Of a stretch of DNA of 9,907 nt, positions 1-7,341 are shown in pieces (the stretch's first letter is position 1; every line of letters starts with the position of its first letter). The stretch spans positions 1 through 9,907 of the forward strand of contig JACCWU010000003.1 in assembly GCA_013697465.1 (NCBI GenBank), written 5' to 3'. A program made the translations under genes and the position numbers. Source of the DNA: Actinomycetota bacterium. Its GTDB lineage: Bacteria; Actinomycetota; Thermoleophilia; Gaiellales; Gaiellaceae. The notes under the pieces are model-generated. The model saw nothing but the letters and a program-made list of their open reading frames with translations. It searched no databases and had not been told where the DNA came from.

Positions 1-751
1 CATCGCCGGCCCGGAGAAGAAGGCGCGCCTGCTCTCCGAGAAGGAGCGGAAGATCACCGCCTACCACGAGATGGGGCACGCGCTCGTGGGCCACTACCTC
101 GAGAACACGAACCCGGTGCACAAGATCACGATCGTCTCTCGCGGCCAGGCGCTCGGGCTCACGATCTCGCTCCCGACCGAAGACCGCTACCTGACGACTC
201 GCTCGGCGCTCATGGACGAGCTCGCGATGACGCTCGGCGGCCGCGCCGCGGAGGAGCTCGTCTTCCACGAGGTGACGACCGGCGCCGCGAACGACCTGGA
301 GAAGGTGACCGCGACCTCCAAGCAGATGATCATGCGCTTCGGGATGAGCGAGAAGCTCGGCCCCCGCGTTCTCGGGCGGAGCCACGAGATGCCCTTCCTG
401 GGCCGCGACATGGGCTCCGAGCCCGACTATTCCGAAGAGCTGGCGAAGGAGATCGACGACGAGATCCGGCGCGTGATCGAGGAGGCGCATGCGTCGGCGA
501 CCACCGTTCTCCGCGCGCACATGGACGAGCTCCACCGCCTCTCCGCGATCCTGATCGAGCGCGAGACGATCGACAAGGACCAGTACGAGCGCCTGCTCGC
601 CGGCGAGTCCGAGGAGTCGGTCTTCCCGGCGGAGGAGCCCGCGCTGCCGGAGCCCGAGCCGGAGCCCGAGCGGCCCAAGCTCAAGCCCCAGCCGCGGCCC
701 ATTCCCGGCACGGCCATGCAGCCGCCGCCGCCCGAAGGCGCGGCCGGCTAG
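1..751 (+). CDS. ftsH: ATP-dependent zinc metalloprotease FtsH, C-terminal part (5' end outside window)
   Basis: FtsH is a membrane-anchored AAA+ protease that unfolds and degrades misfolded membrane proteins and some regulators. Only the end of the protein is visible. The reading frame is open from base 2, entering at IAGPEKKARLLSEKE, the linker after the AAA domain. The zinc motif HEMGH follows at bases 65-79; most family members have HEAGH, so the Met is a small variation. The third zinc ligand is the Asp of TTGAANDLEKVT at bases 293-295. RFGMSEKLGP and the helical C-terminal region (SEELAKEIDDEIRRVIEEA) are typical of the family. After about base 600 the protein becomes a Glu/Pro-rich, then Pro/Lys-rich, then Pro/Gly tail that looks disordered. 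The stop is TAG at 749-751, directly abutting the stop of the convergent gene. An ATG at 71 lies inside the zinc motif and is not a real start. Confidence 0.95.
   Translation, partial: IAGPEKKARLLSEKERKITAYHEMGHALVGHYLENTNPVHKITIVSRGQALGLTISLPTEDRYLTTRSALMDELAMTLGGRAAEELVFHEVTTGAANDLEKVTATSKQMIMRFGMSEKLGPRVLGRSHEMPFLGRDMGSEPDYSEELAKEIDDEIRRVIEEAHASATTVLRAHMDELHRLSAILIERETIDKDQYERLLAGESEESVFPAEEPALPEPEPEPERPKLKPQPRPIPGTAMQPPPPEGAAG
647..670 (+). repeat. Perfect 12-bp tandem duplication in the ftsH tail
   Basis: The 12-base unit ccggagcccgag occurs twice in direct succession (647-658 and 659-670). It encodes alternating Pro-Glu residues in the disordered tail of FtsH. Being 12 bases long it keeps the frame, so copy number could vary without harming the protease. 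Confidence 0.75.
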
Positions 752-1228
752 TCAGCCCGACTGTCTGCGGGCGTAGAGGACGACGAGCAGGAGCGCGGCC
801 GCTGCGGCTCCCGCTCCGACGAGATCCACCGCGAGCCCGCCTGCCCGCGCTAGATCGGCCGCCGCGAGCAGAACAGTGCCCACGACCAGGCCCGCGAGCG
901 TGAGGCCGGCGACGAACGCAAGCCGGCGGAGTCCCTCTCCCGGCTCCGAGCGCACGTGCTCACGCTCCTCGAGCGACCAGTAGCCGAGCTCCGCAGCCAG
1001 GAGAAGCCCCGCCGCGAAGAGAGGCGCCTTCACGTCGAATCCCTCGTCGACGTAGAGGTGCAGCGCGTAGGCGGCGCCCACGAGGAGAAGCGACGCGGGC
1101 AGGAGCACGCTCCAGCCCAGAACGAGCGCGGCGACGAGGGCTACGAGCGCGAGCATGACGAGCCGAGCCCCGACCTGACCCGCTCCCTCACCCGCTTCCA
1201 CGAGCGTGAGCGCGGACAGCCCGGCCAC
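752..1228 (-). CDS. Small multi-spanning membrane protein, last gene of the MoxR operon
   Basis: I do not recognise a named family. The 158-aa product is very rich in Ala, Leu, Val and Gly and has four to five predicted membrane segments, near residues 22-40, 41-57, 68-84, 103-123 and 133-152. A charged loop around residues 85-101 (SLEEREHVRSEPGEGLRR) separates the two halves. The start taken is GTG at 1226-1228. The frame is open further upstream, but no ATG, GTG or TTG occurs before the end of the DUF58 gene. The gap to DUF58 is 26 bases on the same strand, so it is probably co-transcribed as the last gene of the MoxR cluster. No clear ribosome binding site is visible. Its stop (752-754) abuts the ftsH stop with no intergenic base, leaving no room for a separate terminator. 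A membrane partner of the MoxR/DUF58 pair is a reasonable guess only. Confidence 0.7.
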   Translation of the reverse strand: MAGLSALTLVEAGEGAGQVGARLVMLALVALVAALVLGWSVLLPASLLLVGAAYALHLYVDEGFDVKAPLFAAGLLLAAELGYWSLEEREHVRSEPGEGLRRLAFVAGLTLAGLVVGTVLLAAADLARAGGLAVDLVGAGAAAAALLLVVLYARRQSG

Positions 1229-1254
1229 GCACGCGATCGAGCCCGTTCCCGCGG

Positions 1255-2525
1255 CTACACGCGTGCGAGCCGGGCGCGGCGCCGGTATGTCCTCACCCCC
1301 TCGAGGGCCGTCTGGAGGTCGACGGCGTCGTCCCAGCGGGCCACGGCGATGCCGAGCTGCGCGAGCCTCGCAGCCAGGACCTCACGCTCGAGGAGCCAGA
1401 GGCGGTACGCGAGCCGCTCGAGCTCCGTGGTGCCCGGATCGACGAACCGCACCGGATCCACCTCCACGACGGCGAGGTCGAAGCCGCGAGCGCGCAGGTC
1501 CGCGAGCGTCGTCACGAATCGAGGGTCGACGAGTGGGGTCACGCCGAGGACGAGCGCCTTCGGCGGAAGGATGCGTGCGGGGATGATGCTCACGTCTCGC
1601 CAGGTGTAGGTCGGCTCGACGCCGGTCTCGAGGAGCGTCTCGACGAGCCGGAAACGCTGGGTCGGGCCCATTCCCGGGTGCAGCCAGCGGAGGACGCCGC
1701 CGAACGTCACGAGGCCCACGCGGTCCCTCCGCTCGAGGTAGCGAGCGGCGAGCGTCGCCGTCGCGCGAACGGCATCGTCGAGCGTGCTGCGGCCTGCCCG
1801 CCGTACGTCCGCGAAGCTGTCCACGAACAGAACGACGTCCGTGTTTCGCTCGGGATGCCGCTCGTTGACGACGAGGACGTTGCGTCGGGCGGATGCACGC
1901 CAGTTGATCGCGCGCAACCGGTCGCCTGGAACGTACTCGCGGATGTCCGCGTACTCGATGCCGTCGCCTTTCGTGCGCGCGACCTCGCTTCCGGTGAACA
2001 CCTGCGTCTCCCTCGGTGGCAGTATCCGTTCGAGCGACTCGGTGGTCGGATACGCGTTCAGCCGGTGCTCGCCCGCGATGGTCCGTTCCCAGACGACGAC
2101 CCGGAGCGGATCGCGGATCCGGAGCTCGATCTCGCCAAGGTTGTGGATGCCCCAGCGCCGGCAACGGAGCTTGAAGGCGATCCTCCGCTCGTCGCCTGCC
2201 TGAAGTCGAAGCGCGAAGGCGTCCTCGCCGCCGATGACCTCGACCTCGCGGGGCAAGACGAGTAGGAGCTCGAGCCGGTCGACGGCCGTCTCCGTGCGAA
2301 TCGCGACCGTCGCCCCGATCTCCTCCCCCTCCACGACCCGCTCGGCCTCGAGCGCGAACAACGCGTCGACGCGCGGTGCCGCAGCCGGTCGCATACCGAT
2401 CGCGAGGACGAGAGCGAACGGTGCCGCGACGATCGCGAGCTCGGGCCGCCGCAAGGCGAGCGCAGCCAGGAGGCCCGTCGCGACGACGATCGCGTAGCCC
2501 TCGAGACGGGGGCTTGCCGCGCGCG

Positions 2526-2529
<4 letters not shown>
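1255..2529 (-). CDS. DUF58 domain protein (VWA-like partner of MoxR)
   Basis: The 424-aa protein begins with two hydrophobic segments (about residues 11-27 and 30-47). A beta-rich region with family features such as CRRWGIHNLGEIELRIRDP follows (about 123-141). The DUF58 signature YVPGDRLRAINWRASARR lies near residues 199-216. The rest, from DVVLFVDSFADV (residues 231-242), resembles a von Willebrand A fold, but the metal site that would read DxSxS is DSFAD, so metal binding is doubtful. DUF58 proteins are regularly encoded beside MoxR ATPases and are thought to act with them on envelope or secreted proteins. The start is GTG at 2527-2529, in a 4-base GTGA overlap with the moxR stop, which implies translational coupling. 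The stop is TAG at 1255-1257. Confidence 0.92.
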
Positions 2530-3496
<967 letters not shown>

Positions 3497-3500
<4 letters not shown>

Positions 3501-4012
3501 ATGCGCTCGAGGGATTCGACGACTCGACGGAGCTCCTTGATAGCGAGCCCCCGCGCCAGGCGATCCTCGGGCGCCGGGCGATCCGCGCGTACGAGCTCCC
3601 AGGTCTCCTCTCCGACGAGCGCCCTCACTCGCTCGGGCTCGTCGTCGAGCGACGCTCCGCGGCGAGCTGCGAGAAGTCCTGACGCAAGTGCGCGCAGACG
3701 CGGGCGCAGGCGGTGGTGGAAATCGAACGACCCGGCCACGCCGAGCGCCGTCTCTTGCTCCAGTCGCCCGAGCATCCCAGGGACCTGGCGACGTCCGCCG
3801 CCGCGGCGCTTCGCTCTCGCGCGTAATGGCCTCGAAGGGGCGTAGGAGCGGCGCAGAGCTGCGACCAGCACGACGAGCCCCGCCCCGCAGAGCACGAGCG
3901 CGTACACGCGGATCGCGGGCTCGGTCCGACCGGGTACGAACGCGATGACCGCAGCCAGGCCGAGTGTGGGCAGGATGAGAAACCTCCATGCTCGCCCGAG
4001 ATCGCGCCTCAC
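3497..4012 (-). CDS. 171-aa membrane protein of unknown function between the DUF4129 and moxR genes
   Basis: I do not recognise a named domain. Two hydrophobic segments stand near the N-terminus (about residues 11-28 and 36-53). A very basic stretch follows (RRSYAPSRPLRARAKRRGGGRRQ, starting at residue 54), then a cytoplasmic-looking helical region rich in Arg, Glu and Leu that ends in KELRRVVESLERI. The pattern suggests a membrane-anchored protein with a soluble helical tail facing the cytoplasm. The start is GTG at 4010-4012, overlapping the upstream DUF4129 stop by four bases. The stop overlaps the moxR start in the same way. This double coupling is good evidence that it is a real gene and that its product is made with the MoxR/DUF58 proteins. 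Confidence 0.85.
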
Positions 4013-4941
4013 GAGGCCGCCGTCTGCTCGCGTGCGACGAGAGCCTGCTCGCGCTCGTCCTCCTGCCGTCGCGCTGCAGCGCGCAGATCGTCTCGAATCT
4101 GCACGAGAGCGTCGATCGCGGACCCCTTCATCGTCACGTCGACGTCGTGCTGCGAGAACTTGGCCCGCGTGAACAGGTCGGTCAGCTTGCGAACCGGAGC
4201 GCCGTCGACCTCGAGTTGGTCGAGAATGCGCACGACGTACTCCTCCGCCGTCTCGGACCTCATGCGCGGGAGGCCCGAGGCAGCCAGCGCTCGCTCGAGG
4301 CGCGCGTACGCGGCGATCACGGCGCGGCGCGCGTCGGGTTCGGCGCGGAGGTCGTCGAGAGTGTCCGCGAGCACGTCCGCGACCTTCCCGGCCGCCAACC
4401 CGTCCCTCCGGACGAGCGTTCGTTTCCTGCGACGGATGCTGAGGAAGTACGCGCCCACCGCTGTCGTCGCGAGGAGGAGGACGACGAGGACCGGGATCCA
4501 GGCGAACTCGGCCTGGTATCGCCGTGCTCCCGACGCATCGACGTCCGGTGACCCTGCCGGCCTGGTCTGCCCCGAATCGACCACCTCGTCACCACCGCCG
4601 AGCGTGAGGTCGGAATGGCGCAGGCGGTAGTACACCACGATGGTGAAGACGGCCATGAGCACCAGATACGTCCCAAGTCCGGCGCGCCGATACCTCCCGG
4701 ACGCGATCTCCCGAGCGATGTCCTTCCGCTGCATCAGCCCGTAGACGAGCAGCGCGGCGCCCGGGATGAGCGCGACCAGCCACAGGCTGAAGAACGTGTC
4801 GAGGAGAATGTCCGCCGGGGGCCGCGTATCGCCCGAGCCCGCGGAGGTCGAGCCGGACGACGCGACGGCGACAACGCCGACGAGGACCAGCACGCCGAGC
4901 ACGACGAACGCGAGCGGAATGCGGCTCGCGCCGCGGTTCAC
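4009..4941 (-). CDS. DUF4129 domain membrane protein
   Basis: The 310-aa protein has four likely membrane segments, near residues 10-28, 47-69, 88-105 and 147-169. The loop between the third and fourth (about 106-146) is Gly/Asp/Ser-rich and may be outside the cell. After the last helix and a basic stop (RRRKRTLVRR), the cytoplasmic part carries the DUF4129 pattern: DARRAVIAAYARLERALAAS at 203-222, then SETAEEYVVRIL and LTDLFTRAKFSQHDV (253-267). DUF4129 is most often the tail of transglutaminase-like membrane proteins encoded with MoxR and DUF58. Here no transglutaminase domain precedes it. The start is GTG at 4939-4941 with AGGGA four bases upstream, sharing bases with the stop codon of the previous gene. 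The C-terminus is charged and Gln/Glu/Arg-rich. Confidence 0.88.
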   Translation of the reverse strand: MNRGASRIPLAFVVLGVLVLVGVVAVASSGSTSAGSGDTRPPADILLDTFFSLWLVALIPGAALLVYGLMQRKDIAREIASGRYRRAGLGTYLVLMAVFTIVVYYRLRHSDLTLGGGDEVVDSGQTRPAGSPDVDASGARRYQAEFAWIPVLVVLLLATTAVGAYFLSIRRRKRTLVRRDGLAAGKVADVLADTLDDLRAEPDARRAVIAAYARLERALAASGLPRMRSETAEEYVVRILDQLEVDGAPVRKLTDLFTRAKFSQHDVDVTMKGSAIDALVQIRDDLRAAARRQEDEREQALVAREQTAAS

Positions 4942-4945
4942 GCGA

Positions 4946-4950
4946 TCCCT
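4946..4950 (-). promoter_or_regulatory. Ribosome binding site of the DUF4129 gene, overlapping the preceding stop
   Basis: Read on the minus strand, TAGGGATCGC precedes the GTG start. The AGGGA core lies four bases from the start and uses the last two bases of the upstream gene's TAG stop, so termination of one gene places a ribosome at the next. This supports the GTG at 4941 as start. Confidence 0.55.
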
Positions 4951-5368
4951 ACGATGCCGGCGTGACGGACGGAGCCGTGGCCGGCGCGGTAGCGGTCACA
5001 CCTTCCCAGTAGCGGTTCAGTCCGCCCTGGACCTTCACGAACCAGACGATTGCGGGGACCAGGAAGATCCCGAAGGGAAACAGCCACAGCCCGGTCCAGC
5101 CGGTCACCGGCGGCTCCTTGCCGGCCTGCTTGTACATCTTCCCGACTTCCGACGGGATGACGAAGGCACTGACCGCGCCGACCAAGATCCAGACGACGAG
5201 GCCGAGTACGCCTCCCAGGCCGTCGCCCGTGTGCTGCTTCATCTCCTCGTGCGTCTTGTAGGCCCAGTACAGGCCGTAGATGCCCACGGTGATGACGAAG
5301 AGCAGGATCCCGAATCCGATCCCGCGCGGATGCCCCGGAGGGCCCGTGTTCGATGAAGGTGTGCTCAT
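4949..5368 (-). CDS. DUF4234 family membrane protein, first gene of the minus-strand operon
   Basis: The 139-aa protein has three membrane segments (about residues 17-36, 51-71 and 91-111). The family hallmark is in the first: FGILLFVITVGIYGLYWAYKTHEEM, a helix ending in aromatic residues followed by a charged turn. The N-terminus is Ser/Pro/Gly-rich and the C-terminal tail is a low-complexity run of Ala, Thr, Pro and Val. The function of DUF4234 proteins is not established; membrane localisation is all the sequence shows. The start is ATG at 5366-5368. It is the first gene of the six-gene minus-strand cluster and lies head-to-head with folP across 52 bases, which must hold the promoters for both directions. 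Only seven bases separate its stop from the DUF4129 start, so co-transcription is likely. Confidence 0.85.
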   Translation of the reverse strand: MSTPSSNTGPPGHPRGIGFGILLFVITVGIYGLYWAYKTHEEMKQHTGDGLGGVLGLVVWILVGAVSAFVIPSEVGKMYKQAGKEPPVTGWTGLWLFPFGIFLVPAIVWFVKVQGGLNRYWEGVTATAPATAPSVTPAS

Positions 5369-5408
5369 AGCTCGGCATTCTGCGCCTTTTTTCGGACGCC
5401 CGCGGCGC

Positions 5409-5421
5409 TACGCTCCGGCGG
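5409..5421 (+). promoter_or_regulatory. Likely -10 element of folP giving a leaderless transcript
   Basis: The hexamer TACGCT (5409-5414) fits the actinobacterial -10 pattern TANNNT. Six bases separate it from the GTG at 5421, so transcription would begin at or next to the first base of the start codon. No good -35 is seen; a run of T (5387-5392) lies 16 bases upstream. No Shine-Dalgarno sequence precedes the GTG, which agrees with a leaderless message. The motif favours GTG 5421 over the internal ATG at 5436. Confidence 0.55.
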
Positions 5422-6260
5422 TGACCGGACGAAGGATGCCGATCGACGAGCGATTCCCGCGGCCGACCGTCATGGGCGTCGTCAACGTCACGCCGGACAG
5501 TTTCTCCGACGGAGGCGAGCTGGTGCGGCCGGCAGACGCGATTGCCTGGGCACGACAGCTCGTCGAGAAGGGAGCAGGGCTCGTCGACATCGGAGGGGAG
5601 TCCACACGTCCCGGCGCCGACGCGGTGTCGGTGGAGGAGGAGCTGAGACGGATCGAGCCGGTCCTCGCCGGGCTCGAAGGGGTCGCGGTCTCGATCGACA
5701 CCTCCAAGGCGGCCGTAGCGGAACGCGCGCTCGAGCTCGGCGCGGAGCTCGTGAACGACGTGACCGCGCTGCGCGGCGACGCGAGCATGGCCGCGCTCGT
5801 CGCCGAGCACGGTGCGTACGTCTGCCTGATGCACATGCAGGGAGAGCCGCGAACCATGCAGGAGTCTCCGCGGTACGACGATGTCGTCTCGGAAGTGGCC
5901 GCCTTCCTCGAAGAGAGGCTCGCATTCGCTGTCAGCGAGGGGATCCGCGAGGAGCTGGTCTGTCTCGATCCCGGGATTGGGTTCGGGAAGACGCCCGACC
6001 AGAACCTCGAGCTCGTCCGGCGGCTCGACCGGCTGGTCGCGATCGGGCGCCCGATCGTCGTCGGGTTCTCGCGGAAGAGCACTCTCGCGCGTGTGCTCGG
6101 CGACTCGGGCTCGTCGCGTGGAACCGTTGCCGCTTCGGTCGGCGTAGCCGTGGCCGCGTACGAGCGAGGAGCGTCGATCCTGCGTGCTCACGACGTGCGG
6201 GAGACGATCGAGGCGATAGCCGTCGCGGCGGCCGTCGAGCGTGGCACGGTTACGGCATGA
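5421..6260 (+). CDS. folP: Dihydropteroate synthase
   Basis: FolP condenses 6-hydroxymethyl-7,8-dihydropterin pyrophosphate with p-aminobenzoate to give dihydropteroate, the sulfonamide-sensitive step of folate synthesis. The 279-aa product shows the motifs of the TIM-barrel family in order: MGVVNVTPDSFSDGG (residues 18-32), DIGGESTRPGAD, SIDTSKAAVAE, AELVNDVTALRGD, CLMHMQGEPRTMQ, CLDPGIGFGKTPDQN, GFSRKSTL, and a C-terminal GASILRAHDVRETIEAI. The length is normal. I chose GTG at 5421 because of the -10-like hexamer six bases upstream. ATG at 5436 would shorten the protein by only five residues and cannot be excluded. The frame is open back to 5280, but that part runs through the divergent DUF4234 gene and is not coding. 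It ends in TGA at 6258-6260, followed by a 259-base spacer before folB. Confidence 0.96.
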   Translation: MTGRRMPIDERFPRPTVMGVVNVTPDSFSDGGELVRPADAIAWARQLVEKGAGLVDIGGESTRPGADAVSVEEELRRIEPVLAGLEGVAVSIDTSKAAVAERALELGAELVNDVTALRGDASMAALVAEHGAYVCLMHMQGEPRTMQESPRYDDVVSEVAAFLEERLAFAVSEGIREELVCLDPGIGFGKTPDQNLELVRRLDRLVAIGRPIVVGFSRKSTLARVLGDSGSSRGTVAASVGVAVAAYERGASILRAHDVRETIEAIAVAAAVERGTVTA

Positions 6261-6291
6261 CCTGTCAGGTCTACGGCTACGGCTGCGCGTT

Positions 6292-6327
6292 CCTCGGGCG
6301 CCGCTCGCAACGGAGGCGAGCCCGAGG
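6292..6327 (+). other. Stem-loop in the folP-folB spacer
   Basis: CCTCGGGC (6292-6299) pairs perfectly with GCCCGAGG (6320-6327). Inside it, TCGC (6305-6308) pairs with GCGA (6316-6319) around a 7-base loop, leaving a 5-base bulge on the left side. No T-tract follows, so it is not a classical terminator. Confidence 0.5.
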
Positions 6328-6465
6328 CGCGCAGGACAGTACAACCAGTACGGCCAAGCGCCGAGGGCGAAGCATCCTGCAGCGAGCCAGGTCAGTCGCC
6401 GGCGGAGCCGGAGATGTCTACCGGCTAGGCCCGGCGGGAGCCGGCGCCGGCCCAAGGGTTCTCGC

Positions 6466-6497
6466 GAGGCGGGATGCGCGTGAGCGGATCCCGCCTC
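6466..6497 (+). other. 10-bp perfect stem-loop just upstream of folB
   Basis: GAGGCGGGAT (6466-6475) is perfectly complementary to ATCCCGCCTC (6488-6497), with a 12-base loop between. It ends 11 bases before the folB ribosome binding site. No run of T follows. It could attenuate or terminate without U-tract, protect a processed 5' end, or tune folB translation; the sequence does not decide. Confidence 0.55.
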
Positions 6498-6508
6498 TGC
6501 GGACAAAC

Positions 6509-6514
6509 GAGGGG
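6509..6514 (+). promoter_or_regulatory. folB ribosome binding site
   Basis: GAGGGG lies five bases before the folB ATG at 6520. It is one of the clearest Shine-Dalgarno sequences in the window, and it fixes the folB start. Confidence 0.7.
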
Positions 6515-6519
6515 CGCGC

Positions 6520-6876
6520 ATGACGATCGAGCTTCTCGGCCTCGCGGTGTTCGGTCACCACGGCTACCTCGAGGAGGAGAGGCGGCTGGGTCAGCGGTTC
6601 CTCGTCGATCTCTGGGTCGAGCTCGACGAGGATGCGACCTCGAGCGATCGCATCGACGAGACCGTCGACTACCGTCGCCTCGCAGATGTGGTTCGGGACG
6701 TGTTCACCGGTCCGTCCAAGCTGCTCCTCGAAGGTCTTGCCGGTGCGGTTGCCGACGAAGTGATGGAGCGCTTCGATCCGGTCCTGCATGTTCGCGTTCG
6801 CGTCCGTAAGCCCGATGTCGTGCTCGACCCGCCCGTGGAGCACGCGGCCGTGATCGTCGTACGGGAACGCGGCTGA
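6520..6876 (+). CDS. folB: Dihydroneopterin aldolase
   Basis: FolB splits 7,8-dihydroneopterin into 6-hydroxymethyl-7,8-dihydropterin and glycolaldehyde, feeding FolK. The 118-aa product has the usual length. It carries FGHHGYLEEERRLGQRFLVDL near residues 11-31, in which Glu20 corresponds to the catalytic Glu of the family. DETVDYRRLADVV follows (residues 46-58), with the conserved Tyr51. The C-terminal VRVRVRKPDVVL contains Lys97 at the place of the catalytic lysine. The ATG at 6520 has a clear GAGGGG ribosome binding site. The TGA at 6874-6876 overlaps the proposed CTG start of folK. It is probably in one operon with folP and folK, although the structured spacer before it could allow separate control. 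Confidence 0.95.
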   Translation: MTIELLGLAVFGHHGYLEEERRLGQRFLVDLWVELDEDATSSDRIDETVDYRRLADVVRDVFTGPSKLLLEGLAGAVADEVMERFDPVLHVRVRVRKPDVVLDPPVEHAAVIVVRERG

Positions 6877-7334
6877 CCGCGCGTGCGTACGTCGGGCTCG
6901 GGGCCAATCTCGGGCCCCGCGAGCAGACCCTCCTGCGGGCCGTGGAGCTACTGAGCGAGCTGGACGGAGTGGAGATTGTCGCCGTTTCGAGCTTTCGCGA
7001 GACCGAGCCGGTGGGTGTCGTCGATCAGCCGCCGTTCCTGAACGGGGCGGTCGAGGTGGAGACCTCGCTTGCGCCGCGCGCCCTGCTCGACGCGCTCCTT
7101 CGCATCGAGTACGAGCTCGGCCGCACGCGAGACGGGACTCGCTGGGGGCCGAGGACGATCGATCTCGACCTGCTCGTCTACGCCGAGGAGGCCATCGACG
7201 AGCCGGGGCTCCGTGTTCCGCACCCTCGCCTTCACGAGCGGAGGTTCGCGCTCGAGCCGCTCGCCGAGCTTCGTCCCGAGCTCGTCGTCCCCGGTGCCGG
7301 AAAGGTGTCCGAGCTCGTCACGGCGCTAGACTGA
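6873..7334 (+). CDS. folK: Hydroxymethyl-dihydropterin pyrophosphokinase (HPPK), apparent CTG start
   Basis: FolK transfers pyrophosphate from ATP to 6-hydroxymethyl-7,8-dihydropterin, giving the FolP substrate. Motifs in order are RAYVGLGANLGPREQTL (near residues 4-20), VSSFRETEPVGVVDQPPFLN, LLRIEYELGRTRDGTRWGPRTIDLDLL (the HPPK signature with its two metal-binding Asp residues at about 97 and 99), and VPHPRLHERRFALEPL. The first ATG, GTG or TTG in frame is GTG at 6942. Starting there would remove the GLGANLG strand and loop that all HPPKs share. The only plausible upstream start is CTG at 6873-6875, in a 4-base CTGA overlap with the folB stop, giving 153 residues, normal for the family. So the start is inferred from homology and coupling. 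A sequencing error is an alternative. Confidence 0.93.
   Translation: MTARAYVGLGANLGPREQTLLRAVELLSELDGVEIVAVSSFRETEPVGVVDQPPFLNGAVEVETSLAPRALLDALLRIEYELGRTRDGTRWGPRTIDLDLLVYAEEAIDEPGLRVPHPRLHERRFALEPLAELRPELVVPGAGKVSELVTALD
7327..7332 (+). promoter_or_regulatory. Possible -10 element before the DUF2469-like gene
   Basis: TAGACT, in the last codons of folK, fits TANNNT and ends nine bases before the GTG at 7342. No -35 is recognisable. The gene may simply be co-transcribed with folK, so this is weak. Confidence 0.3.
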
Positions 7335-7341
7335 CGCAACG

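Larger units (their letters stand above)
6261..6519 (+). other. Hairpin-rich spacer inside the fol operon, no convincing gene
   Basis: These 259 bases between folP and folB contain several self-complementary segments. There is an 8-bp stem (6292-6299 with 6320-6327) capping a 4-bp inner stem, and a possible long-range pairing GCAGGA/TCCTGC (6331-6336 with 6375-6380). A CCGGC-GGA-GCCGG hairpin lies at 6399-6411 and a perfect 12-bp palindrome at 6440-6451. A 10-bp perfect stem follows at 6466-6497. A short open frame (6257-6523) spans the region and overlaps both neighbours by ATGA, but it loses the strong G/C third-position bias of the real genes after its first codons and resembles no protein I know. 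A structured leader or small RNA is possible. I could not match it to RNase P RNA, tmRNA, SRP RNA, tRNA or a known riboswitch. Confidence 0.5.

Noticed and set aside
956..1609. Plus-strand open frame over the small membrane and DUF58 genes
   Set aside because: Arg/Ser-rich shadow, no motif, and opposed by two better supported genes.
3501..3989. N-terminal extension of moxR
   Set aside because: Low-complexity Arg/Ser/Ala sequence lying opposite-frame over the 171-aa gene; MoxR proteins start near the ATG at 3500.
5280..5420. Upstream extension of folP
   Set aside because: Runs through the divergent DUF4234 gene and carries no family sequence; DHPS begins just before MGVVNVTPDSFSDGG.
6261..6519. 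RNase P RNA, tmRNA, tRNA or cobalamin riboswitch in the fol spacer
   Set aside because: Conserved cores (for example GAGGAAAGUCC of RNase P RNA, or a T-loop GTTCNANNC) are missing; short resemblances such as GAGCCAGG are not enough.
4938..6521. Long minus-strand open frame over folP and the spacer
   Set aside because: Its sequence is the antisense of folP with Arg/His/Asp-rich shadow composition and no motifs.
6257..6523. 88-codon frame between folP and folB, overlapping both by ATGA
   Set aside because: Arg/Gly/Ala-rich composition with no recognisable motif, and the third-position G/C bias drops after the first codons. The overlaps at both ends are suggestive, so conservation should decide.
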